Positions 5,448 through 11,860 of a stretch of 11,860 bases of DNA are shown here, one piece after another. This DNA is from an uncultured Bacteroidales bacterium (GTDB lineage: Bacteria; Bacteroidota; Bacteroidia; Bacteroidales; Paludibacteraceae), in assembly GCA_946184195.1 (NCBI GenBank), contig CAMHEP010000036.1, positions 1 to 11,860 of the forward strand, written 5' to 3'. The stretch's first letter is position 1. Every line of letters starts with the position of its first letter. The notes under the pieces are model-generated. The model was not told the DNA's origin and made no database searches. It saw nothing but the letters and a program-made list of their open reading frames with translations. A program made the position numbers and the translations under genes.

Positions 5448-5490
5448 ATGATAATCCTATTGGTGGGTGACTGATGGTGAATAGCCTGTG

Positions 5491-6444
5491 TCAGCGATAT
5501 TTGGTTTCAGAGGAGTCGCCGAGCATGGAGATATAACTCTCGTAGCGTGGGATAGCGAGTCTGCCCTCGTCAAGCGCTTGGCGCACAGCGCATCCCGGTT
5601 CGCCCGTATGGAGGCAGTCGGAATAGCGGCAGTTCTGTCCGATGCGGAAGATGTCTCGGAAGTAATGGCTCACCTCGTGCGGTTCCATCTCTACCGAGCC
5701 GAATCCCTTGACACCCGGTATGTCCATGAGCCACCCCTCACAAGCGAGTTGTGAGTCCCGTAGCGGATACATACAACTGAAGGTGGTGGTGTGCATGCCG
5801 GTATCGTGTGCATCACTCAGGTCCGCAGTACGCGCTAAGTCTTTGCCGAAGATGGCATTGAGCAGGGTAGACTTACCTACGCCCGAGTTGCCGGCAAGCA
5901 GTGTGGTCTTGCTTTGGAATAACGGGTTGAGCTCTGCACATGGAGAGCCGGTAGCGTTGAGTTGCTTAGCCGAGATAGCATAGGTGGGATAGTCGAGCGA
6001 CTCGTACAGTTGGCGCAGGTCATGCAGCCATTGTTGCTCCTCCTCGGTGAGAAGGTCCACCTTATTAAATATAAGTATCGCGGGCACGCGATATGCCTCG
6101 GCGGTAGCGAGGAAACGGTCGATGAAAGTGGTGGAAGTCTCAGGATGTCGCAGCGTGACGAGTAACGCTACTTGGTCGAGGTTGGCTGCGAGTATGTGTG
6201 CCTGTTTAGAGAGGTTGGTAGAGCGGCGGATGATATAATTCCGTCGTGGCAGTATGGTGGTAATCCACGAGTATTCGGCTATGGCAGACAACTCCACCTC
6301 CACCCTGTCGCCGACGGCAACAGGGTTGGTGGTGCGTATACCTTTGAGTCGCAAGTTACCTTTGATGCGGCACATAACCTGCTTACCATCGTCGAGCAGG
6401 ACGAGGTAACCGGAACCGGTGGATTTGGTGACCAAACCTTGCAT
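5491..6444 (-). CDS. rsgA: Ribosome small subunit-dependent GTPase RsgA
   Basis: A circularly permuted GTPase that acts late in 30S subunit maturation and leaves when GTP is hydrolysed. Counting from Met at 6444 it has 317 residues. An N-terminal OB fold (about 1-70) is followed by G4 NKVD (127-130), G5 SAK (158-160), G1 GNSGVGKST (185-193) and G3 DIPG (241-244). The C-terminal zinc site is C272, C277, H279, C285. Start MQGLVTKSTGSG fits the Bacteroidetes family. The ATG at 6477 is the alternative: it shares its A with the frr TGA (TGATG), which suggests coupled translation and would add 11 residues. It follows frr and precedes hpt in the same cluster. Confidence 0.95.
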   Translation of the reverse strand: MQGLVTKSTGSGYLVLLDDGKQVMCRIKGNLRLKGIRTTNPVAVGDRVEVELSAIAEYSWITTILPRRNYIIRRSTNLSKQAHILAANLDQVALLVTLRHPETSTTFIDRFLATAEAYRVPAILIFNKVDLLTEEEQQWLHDLRQLYESLDYPTYAISAKQLNATGSPCAELNPLFQSKTTLLAGNSGVGKSTLLNAIFGKDLARTADLSDAHDTGMHTTTFSCMYPLRDSQLACEGWLMDIPGVKGFGSVEMEPHEVSHYFRDIFRIGQNCRYSDCLHTGEPGCAVRQALDEGRLAIPRYESYISMLGDSSETKYR

Positions 6445-6476
6445 GTGTATCTCGCACGAGCGAAGACGTAGACCCA

Positions 6477-7037
6477 TCAGACGGTCATAATCTCCTTCTC
6501 TTTCTTAGCGTAGAGGTCATCAATCTGACGTACGTACTTATCGTGCAGTTTCTGCACTTCGTTCTCTGCATCTTTCTCTGCGTCCTCGGGCATACCCTCT
6601 TTGATTTGTTTCTTGAGGGTCTCAATGGCATCGCGTCGTGCGTTGCGTACGCTGACTTTGGCATTCTCCGCTTCAGCCTTACATTGTTTAGCGAGGTCGC
6701 GACGGCGTTCCTCGGTGAGTGGCGGCATGATGAGACGGATGCATTCGCCGTTGTTGTTGGGTGCCAATCCGATATTGGAGTTGATGAGAGCACGCTCAAT
6801 AGGTCCGAGCATGTTCTTCTCCCACGGCTGTATCTGAATGGTCCGAGCGTCGGGAGTAGTAACCGTAGATACATTGGCGATAGGAGTAGGAGCTCCGTAG
6901 TAGTCCACGCGGATAGGGTCGAGCAGACGTGCACTGGCTTTACCGGCACGTATGTGTGCCAAAGCGTCATCAAGGAAGAGGAGAGCCGACTGCATCAGTT
7001 CGTCAGCGTCCTGTTGGATTTGTTTAGCTTCAATCAT
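6477..7037 (-). CDS. frr: Ribosome recycling factor
   Basis: With EF-G, splits the ribosome after termination. The 186-residue length is typical. Family signatures are HIRAGKASARLLDPIRVDYYG (within about 28-48), the PWEKNMLGPIERAL stretch (about 71-84) and the basic RLIMPPLTEERRRDLAK (about 101-117), followed by the long C-terminal helix of the three-helix domain. It lies 48 bp behind pyrH, an old and widespread pairing, and its stop overlaps a possible rsgA start by one base. Confidence 0.97.
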   Translation of the reverse strand: MIEAKQIQQDADELMQSALLFLDDALAHIRAGKASARLLDPIRVDYYGAPTPIANVSTVTTPDARTIQIQPWEKNMLGPIERALINSNIGLAPNNNGECIRLIMPPLTEERRRDLAKQCKAEAENAKVSVRNARRDAIETLKKQIKEGMPEDAEKDAENEVQKLHDKYVRQIDDLYAKKEKEIMTV

Positions 7038-7085
7038 AGTATGTTGCGATTTTACTCCGTCGGTGATGACGGAAGGGTTGTGCTA

Positions 7086-7787
7086 TTAGGGTTTGACCAA
7101 AGTACCTATGTTCTCGCCGTGAATGACGCGCAATAGGTTACCTTCGGTGTCCATGTCGAAGACATAGATGGGCATATTGTTCTCCCGGCACATGGTGATA
7201 GCGGTGAGGTCCATGACTTTAAGTCCTCGTTGGAGCACCTCGTCGTAGGTGATTGATTCGAACTTCGTTGCCGTGGGGTCTTTTTCGGGGTCAGCGGTGT
7301 ATATACCGTCCACTCGTGTCCCCTTGAGCATAAGGTCGGCTTGGACCTCGATAGCACGCAGAGCCGAGGCGGTGTCGGTAGTGAAGAACGGGCTGCCCGT
7401 ACCTCCTGCGAGAATGACCACCACGCCTTCCTCCAAAAGTCGTATGGCCTTGTCGTGGCTATAGAATTCGCCGATAGGCTGCATACGGATGGATGTCAGT
7501 ACTCGCGAGGGCTGTCCGATAGTATCGAAGGCTGATTTGAGAGCGAGTGAGTTGATAACGGTAGCGAGCATACCCATCTGGTCGCCCTTGACGCGGTCGT
7601 ACCCCTTCTGCGCACCGCTCAACCCGCGGAAGATGTTACCACCGCCGATGACGATGGCGACCTGTATACCTTCCTGAGCTATCTGTTTGATTTGCTCGGT
7701 GTATTTACGCAGTTGTTCTGTATCAATCCCGAAACCTTGTTTGCCTTGCAGGCTCTCGCCGGAGAGTTTGAGGAGTATTCGTTTCAT
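7086..7787 (-). CDS. pyrH: UMP kinase
   Basis: Phosphorylates UMP to UDP with ATP, the step leading to all other pyrimidine nucleotides; a cytoplasmic hexamer of the amino-acid-kinase fold. The 233 residues are normal. Motifs are KLSGE (7-11), GGGNIFRG (48-55), GDQMGM (68-73), GGTGSPFFTTDTA (128-140) and KGTRVDGIY (155-163). It lies 44 bp behind the gamma-carbonic anhydrase-like gene and 48 bp ahead of frr. I see no TAnnTTTG promoter in the gap, so it is probably transcribed from upstream. Confidence 0.97.
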   Translation of the reverse strand: MKRILLKLSGESLQGKQGFGIDTEQLRKYTEQIKQIAQEGIQVAIVIGGGNIFRGLSGAQKGYDRVKGDQMGMLATVINSLALKSAFDTIGQPSRVLTSIRMQPIGEFYSHDKAIRLLEEGVVVILAGGTGSPFFTTDTASALRAIEVQADLMLKGTRVDGIYTADPEKDPTATKFESITYDEVLQRGLKVMDLTAITMCRENNMPIYVFDMDTEGNLLRVIHGENIGTLVKP

Positions 7788-7831
7788 AGCTTAATAATGT
7801 GGAGTTAGTCAAGTTGTCCTATATCCTTATT

Positions 7832-8359
7832 CTATTCTTTATACCAGGAAGCATACATGGCGTAGTTGTGTGCGATACGCTGGTTAATGTCAGCTGTTTG
7901 AGCAGGGTCGGCTTTCTTGATGAACTTAGCGGGAACGCCTCCCCAGACCTCATATTCGCCTATCTGGGTACCTTTGAGCACGAGTGCTCCGGCAGCCACG
8001 ATAGCCCCTTTGCCCACGTGTGCTCCGTCAAGCAGTGTGGCACCCATGCCGATGAGTGCATAATCATCCACGTCTGCCCCATGGATGGTGACATTATGTC
8101 CGACGGAGACGTAGTCGCCCAAGGTTATGGTGGACTTTTGGTAGAGCGTATGTAGCACCGCACCATCCTGTATGTTGCAATGTTTGCCGATGGTGATGGT
8201 GTTGACATCTCCACGTAGCACGGCGTTGAACCATAGTGACGAGCCCTCTCCCACGGTCACGTCGCCTACGACGGTGGCATTCTCAGCCATGAAGACGTCG
8301 GGAGCGATGTGTGGTGTGAGGACTTCGCCGTTTCGGTTAACTGTTTTGATAAGTGCCAT
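7832..8359 (-). CDS. Gamma-carbonic anhydrase family protein (left-handed beta-helix)
   Basis: A 175-residue protein made of hexapeptide repeats (for instance ATVVGDVTVGEGS and ATLLDGAHVGKGAIVAAGALV) that form a left-handed parallel beta-helix trimer, as in YrdA, PaaY and Cam. The three metal-binding histidines are present (H70, H88, H93, with the family's five-residue spacing of the last two). The RGD (49-51) and QD (64-65) active-site residues are also there. It lacks the acidic loop of the methanogen enzyme, as YrdA-type proteins do, and many of those show little or no CO2 hydration activity, so the reaction is uncertain. It sits between tpiA and pyrH, 44 bp from each. Confidence 0.92.
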   Translation of the reverse strand: MALIKTVNRNGEVLTPHIAPDVFMAENATVVGDVTVGEGSSLWFNAVLRGDVNTITIGKHCNIQDGAVLHTLYQKSTITLGDYVSVGHNVTIHGADVDDYALIGMGATLLDGAHVGKGAIVAAGALVLKGTQIGEYEVWGGVPAKFIKKADPAQTADINQRIAHNYAMYASWYKE

Positions 8360-8403
8360 AAGGACGTTTACGATTTAGTCGTTTATCAATTGGTCCTTTA
8401 TGT

Positions 8404-9153
8404 TTATCTTGCAGCGATGATAGCGAGGAATTTCTCAGCTACGAGGCTGGCACCGCCGATGAGTCCGCCGTCCACGTCGGGGTTAGCAAACAGTTCAGCA
8501 GCGTTCTTCTCGTTGCAGCTACCGCCATAGAGAATGGTGGTGTCGTCAGCGACGGCTTTGCCGTAGTGCTCAGCGATGAGCGAACGTATGAAGGCGTGCA
8601 TCTCTTGTGCCTGTGCCGGTGTAGCGGTGAGTCCTGTACCGATAGCCCACACGGGTTCGTAAGCCAGTGTGATTTGACGGAAAGCGTCCTCACTGAGGTG
8701 GAAGAGGCTACCCTCGAGTTGTGCTTTGACCACGTCGTTCTGACGTCCTGCTTCGCGTTCCTCTTTCACTTCGCCGATGCAGAAGATAGGTTTCAGTCCA
8801 TTGGCAAGAGCCAACTCCACTTTGTCCTTGAGGATAGCGGGTGTCTCGTGGTAGTAAGCACGACGCTCAGAGTGACCGAGGATGCAGTATTCCGCACCGG
8901 TGGATTTAACCATCTCGGCACTTACCTCGCCGGTGAAAGCGCCTTTATCCTTGTCTGCACAGTTCTCTGCAGCCACGTGGATGGGCGTACCTTTGAGCAG
9001 TTCGCATACGGAAGCGAGGTGGATAAAGGGTGTGCCGATAACGACAGCGCATGCAGGGTTCTTCACTTGTTGTTTGAGTTCGCCGGCGAGTGCCAAGCCT
9101 TCTTGCAGGTTCTTGTTCATTTTCCAGTTACCTGCTACCATTTTTGTTCTCAT
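8404..9153 (-). CDS. tpiA: Triosephosphate isomerase
   Basis: Interconverts dihydroxyacetone phosphate and glyceraldehyde 3-phosphate in glycolysis and gluconeogenesis. The 249-residue TIM barrel has all active-site residues: N9 and K11 in GNWKMN, H94 in GHSERR, and the base E166 in AYEPVWAIGTG, whose following loop closes over the substrate. Phosphate-binding parts are YGGS (about 209-212) and GGLIGGASL (about 229-237). Its ATG overlaps the stop of the DoxX gene as ATGA, so the two are probably translated in a coupled way. Confidence 0.98.
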   Translation of the reverse strand: MRTKMVAGNWKMNKNLQEGLALAGELKQQVKNPACAVVIGTPFIHLASVCELLKGTPIHVAAENCADKDKGAFTGEVSAEMVKSTGAEYCILGHSERRAYYHETPAILKDKVELALANGLKPIFCIGEVKEEREAGRQNDVVKAQLEGSLFHLSEDAFRQITLAYEPVWAIGTGLTATPAQAQEMHAFIRSLIAEHYGKAVADDTTILYGGSCNEKNAAELFANPDVDGGLIGGASLVAEKFLAIIAAR

Positions 9154-10244
9154 TGTTGTATTGTTCTATTTCTTAAATTATATTTGTCAATGATAGTCCC
9201 CTCTTGAACGACAAAGACGCCGGGGTTAGCTCGTACGATGGTCTTGAGTGTGACAGGGTCACAACTGAGGAAGGCATCTTCCGGTACGCCGTCTATGTCG
9301 GGATCGGATGAGCCGGTGAGAATATAACAAGTCTCTCCGTGCGAGGTGGTGTAGTCGTATAGTTCGGCCACCTTATGCCAGAGTGAGTGGTCGGACTTAT
9401 TGAGGTCGTACATGACTATGAAGGTGACGGGTACTTCACTCTCCATGAGGTCGTCCGTGATATCATCATAGTCCATAGTCATAAGCATGAAATCGTGGAT
9501 AGGCGGTTCGTACCCTTTCTTGACGAGTACGGACTGCTGGTCCACAAAGGTCCAAGTGCTGTCTCCCTTAGGATAATTGTCGAGCGTGAAGGATTGCTGC
9601 ACGCCGTCTTTTTCATAGATAAAGGTGATGGCATATTCGTCAGGCTCTGCGTCTTCGGGGAATTCCATGAGGGTAGGGATATGATTCCCTATTTTATAGG
9701 GACGGAAGTCAACTATCGGAAGATGATAGAGCGTCCATGTCATAAAGGCTATGACGGCAACGAAGCTTGTGATTACCCAAATGCCTTCCATCCAATCGCT
9801 CCAAGTCTGATAGAGGGAACTTTTCGTGAGGAGTAACGCCACCACGAGCAGTGTCAGGACGACATTTTTCCAGAAAGTCTGCCAGTTGGTGATGACGAGT
9901 GCGTCGCCAAAGCACCCGCAGTCGCTCACAGGATTTTTGATGGCGATATAGAGTGTGAGCGGTGTCATCACGCAGTAGAAGCACAGGCTGAGCCATGCCG
10001 TCCAGTTGGTACGCACATTGAGGAGCATACAAACGCCCATCACCCACTCGAAAGTGATGAGCGCAAAGGCTGCTATGGTAGCCAGAGGCACCAGATGGGT
10101 GAAGAAACCGCCAAAGGCGGTGAGATAGTCTTCAATCTTATAGACCGTTCCCAGCGGGTCAATTGCTTTGACAGCGCCGGAGAAGAGGAAAACAAGTGCC
10201 AGCAATGTGCGGGCTAATTGTGCTGTAAGGCTCCTCATAGGCAT
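9150..10244 (-). CDS. BT_3928-type membrane protein with DoxX/MauE-like N-terminal domain
   Basis: A 364-residue inner-membrane protein. About five membrane segments lie at 9-28, 51-75, 82-101, 123-140 and 154-173, followed by a soluble part of about 190 residues. The N-terminal half matches the DoxX/MauE group, including the DCGCFGD motif (108-114), whose two cysteines suggest redox chemistry. The C-terminal half ends in a stretch (about 290-355, with NPGVFVVQEGTI) that looks like a thioredoxin-type fold lacking a CXXC pair; this is inferred. The function is not known. The order DUF1599 gene, this gene, tpiA occurs in Bacteroides, and its stop overlaps the tpiA start. The start could be Met1 (10244) or Met3 (10238). 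A three-copy 11-bp repeat lies just before it. Confidence 0.9.
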   Translation of the reverse strand: MPMRSLTAQLARTLLALVFLFSGAVKAIDPLGTVYKIEDYLTAFGGFFTHLVPLATIAAFALITFEWVMGVCMLLNVRTNWTAWLSLCFYCVMTPLTLYIAIKNPVSDCGCFGDALVITNWQTFWKNVVLTLLVVALLLTKSSLYQTWSDWMEGIWVITSFVAVIAFMTWTLYHLPIVDFRPYKIGNHIPTLMEFPEDAEPDEYAITFIYEKDGVQQSFTLDNYPKGDSTWTFVDQQSVLVKKGYEPPIHDFMLMTMDYDDITDDLMESEVPVTFIVMYDLNKSDHSLWHKVAELYDYTTSHGETCYILTGSSDPDIDGVPEDAFLSCDPVTLKTIVRANPGVFVVQEGTIIDKYNLRNRTIQQ

Positions 10245-10247
10245 GGT

Positions 10248-10280
10248 TATGTTACGTTTATGTTACGTTTATGTTACGTT
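10248..10280. repeat. Three perfect copies of an 11-bp repeat before the DoxX gene
   Basis: TATGTTACGTT occurs three times without a mismatch (10248-10258, 10259-10269, 10270-10280). It fills the gap between the DUF1599 stop (10281-10279) and the DoxX start (10244). On the coding strand the repeat reads AACGTAACATA and ends three bases before the ATG, so it occupies the ribosome-loading region. A change in copy number would lengthen or shorten that region by 11 nt and could tune translation. Confidence 0.9.
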
Positions 10281-10827
10281 ATTGCTGTGTTGCCTCCGAT
10301 AGTTTGATAAGGTAAAAGACGGCATAATTGAGCATGTCAAAGTAGTTGCCCTCTACCCCTTCGGATATGAGTGTTTGGTTGTCGTTCGCTGCAATGGATT
10401 TATTGCGGTTTATTTTGGTAAGTATGATATCGGTCAGGCTGGAGGGTAACATGTCCCTCCAAGCCTCACCGTAATCATGGTTTTTACGCAGCATTAACTC
10501 TTTAGCCTCGTGGACGTAGTCGTCGTATAATTCGACGGCACGTTCTCGGGTCATGTCCACACCGTCAGCGAAGCCTTGTCGGAGTTGGATAAGTCCTATG
10601 ACGGAGTAGTTCACGATAGCCATTAGTGCATCGTCAATCGACTCGTCCACCAGCGTGACACCGGTTATCTCAATCTCGCGGATACGTTTGGCTTTGATGA
10701 AGAGTTGGTCGTTGACTGTCTGAGGCCGCATGATGCGCCATGAGGGTCCGTAGTCCTTCATTTTCAGCACGTAGATGCGCCGGCAGCCGGCTATTACGGT
10801 GTCAAACTGTTCGTTGGTTTTATTCAT
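10279..10827 (-). CDS. DUF1599 domain-containing protein (two MazG-like repeats)
   Basis: A 182-residue cytoplasmic protein with two internal copies of one motif. KMKDYGPSWR (22-31) corresponds to RKNHDYGEAWR (114-124), and DDALMAIVNYSVIGLIQL (65-82) to EGNYFDMLNYAVFYLIKL (159-176). The pattern of a K-DYG-W helix and a later D/E-containing helix resembles MazG-like nucleotide pyrophosphatases, so a role in nucleotide hydrolysis is possible but unproven. It begins the DUF1599, DoxX, tpiA run, and its stop lies inside the 11-bp repeat. No promoter is visible in the 26 bp behind the peptidase gene; transcription may start inside that gene or come through it. Confidence 0.9.
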   Translation of the reverse strand: MNKTNEQFDTVIAGCRRIYVLKMKDYGPSWRIMRPQTVNDQLFIKAKRIREIEITGVTLVDESIDDALMAIVNYSVIGLIQLRQGFADGVDMTRERAVELYDDYVHEAKELMLRKNHDYGEAWRDMLPSSLTDIILTKINRNKSIAANDNQTLISEGVEGNYFDMLNYAVFYLIKLSEATQQ

Positions 10828-10853
10828 AGCGAAAAGAGTTTTGCTTTGTGGAT

Positions 10854-11860
10854 TTATCGGATGGTTTGCCCCATCAGGTTGAATAACTTGCCGTCACGCA
10901 GGATGAGCACCTGTCCGTCGCGCAGCACTTTCTGTGCAGCGGGTGCCGCCATGTCGGCATTTTCGAGAGCCGTGGTAGGTCCGGGAGTCACTTTTGCCTT
11001 ACGGATATAGAGTTGCGGCACTATCATGGAAGCGCTTGCGTTCGAGGTATACGTGGTGAAACGCGGACTAGTGGCGTTATAGAGGAAACGTCCGTAAGAA
11101 GTGAGGCTGTTTTGGATAACAGCATTGCCGCCGGAAACAGACACTTCCCACTGCGTGTTTCCTTTGTCCCATCCGAGTTTCTTTACTGCCGTTGCGCCGA
11201 GCAACGAACCGTCGGCTTTGGCGAAAGTATAGTTACCTCCGCTCACACCCACGGTGAAGATGGTCACAGGTGAGTCGTCGTCGAGCGCAATCTTACCGTT
11301 GGTAATGGTTACATCGGATGGTTGCAGCACACTATTGGACATATTGGCAGCAGCAACCTTCTTAGATGTGCAGACGATAATCACTTCATCACCGGTGGTC
11401 ATGTTGCTGAGGTCAGTGAGCTGTTCAAAATCGGCATTCTCCTCTACGGTAGAAGTGACGGTGATGGTTGTGTTAGCGGTGTAAGCACCATCTGCTGTTA
11501 CCACGGAGACGGTCACCGTACCGGCAGATACACCTTGTACCAAGCCGTTGGTTGTCACAGTAGCGATAGAGGTGTTGTCAGAAGACCAAGAGACGTTTTT
11601 ATTGGTAGCATCAGCCGGTAGAATGGTGGCAGTGAGTTGCACCTTACCATTGATGTTGACGGTAGCGGAGGAAGGAGTCAATGTGACACCGGTGACCGCT
11701 ACGGGGTCGGTAACCACGGGACGCAGACCGATGAGTGCATCGAGGTTCGATGAGAAGTTGTAGGTTGTTCCGGTAGGCTTCAGCGCAGTGAGTGCAAAAT
11801 AGCCGTTGCAGTCCCCTTCCCATCCCCAGTTAATGTGGAATTTGCCGTTGGCGTCACGTC
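10854..11860 (-). CDS. C10 family peptidase (streptopain/interpain-like), 3' part, with Big2 domain
   Basis: The frame stays open to the right edge, so the gene is partial: 334 residues are visible. A GTG at 11717 is only an internal codon. The first residues read KFHINWGWEGDCNGYF (6-21), the end of the C10 cysteine peptidase domain, including the NWGW motif whose Trp lines the active site in streptopain. The catalytic Cys and His lie beyond the edge. A Big2 immunoglobulin-like domain follows (about 53-138, from VTGVTLTPSSATV to TITV). Next comes a beta-rich domain (about 145-290, TGDEVIIV to LYIRK) often seen in Bacteroidales surface proteins. The tail KVLRDGQVLILRDGKLFNL with a final GQTIR resembles C-terminal signals of secreted Bacteroidales proteins, so type IX export is likely but inferred. 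The protein would act outside the cell. Confidence 0.85.
   Translation of the reverse strand, partial: RDANGKFHINWGWEGDCNGYFALTALKPTGTTYNFSSNLDALIGLRPVVTDPVAVTGVTLTPSSATVNINGKVQLTATILPADATNKNVSWSSDNTSIATVTTNGLVQGVSAGTVTVSVVTADGAYTANTTITVTSTVEENADFEQLTDLSNMTTGDEVIIVCTSKKVAAANMSNSVLQPSDVTITNGKIALDDDSPVTIFTVGVSGGNYTFAKADGSLLGATAVKKLGWDKGNTQWEVSVSGGNAVIQNSLTSYGRFLYNATSPRFTTYTSNASASMIVPQLYIRKAKVTPGPTTALENADMAAPAAQKVLRDGQVLILRDGKLFNLMGQTIR

Noticed and set aside
7057..7072. CCGTC/GACGG hairpin between pyrH and frr
   Set aside because: A 5-bp stem with a 6-nt loop is within chance expectation and has no T run.
8360..8398. Inverted repeat AAGGAC/GTCCTT with inner ACGA/TCGT between tpiA and the gamma-carbonic anhydrase gene
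   Set aside because: The stems are short, the loop is long and no T run follows, so neither a terminator nor a regulatory element is supported.

Overview
The window looks like a chromosomal piece of a Bacteroidota genome, order Bacteroidales (family unresolved). Three things point there. All six promoters I can see have the Bacteroidetes form TTTG or CTTG, 20 bp, then TAnnTTTG. The run DUF1599 gene, BT_3928-type DoxX gene, tpiA is a Bacteroidales gene order. The right edge carries a C10 (streptopain/interpain) peptidase with a Big2 domain and a Bacteroidales-type C-terminal tail.

Layout: (1) 1-200 holds the 5' part of tRNA-Phe (-) and two back-to-back promoters. (2) 199-3125 holds trmO (+), a shared hairpin terminator, then glyS and a GatB/YqeY-family gene on the - strand. 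glyS is preceded by a 128-bp structured leader. (3) 3152-4463 holds a second back-to-back promoter pair, an unrecognised 326-aa gene (+), and a 34-aa basic gene overlapping its stop codon. A run of ten A's just before that stop could join the two products by frameshift. (4) 4471-4900 holds tRNA-Ala(GGC) on - and tRNA-Arg(ACG) on +, again from a back-to-back promoter pair. Behind tRNA-Arg are two terminators separated by a 20-bp copy of the tRNA 3' end, which reads like an old attachment-site scar. (5) 4902-10827 is a tightly packed - strand cluster, transcribed in the order DUF1599, DoxX/BT_3928, tpiA, gamma-carbonic anhydrase-like, pyrH, frr, rsgA, hpt. (6) 10854-11860 is the 3' part of a secreted C10 peptidase gene running off the right edge.

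Most genes serve translation and core metabolism: tRNA modification (trmO), tRNA charging (glyS), ribosome recycling and 30S maturation (frr, rsgA), UMP phosphorylation and purine salvage (pyrH, hpt), and glycolysis (tpiA). No CRISPR array, transposase, phage gene or recognisable defence system is visible. The least explained parts are the 326-aa/34-aa pair with its slippery A10 junction, the scar behind tRNA-Arg, the glyS leader, and a three-copy 11-bp repeat just upstream of the DoxX gene. There is no gene-free stretch over 300 bases apart from the tRNA/terminator region 4403-4901, whose contents are listed.
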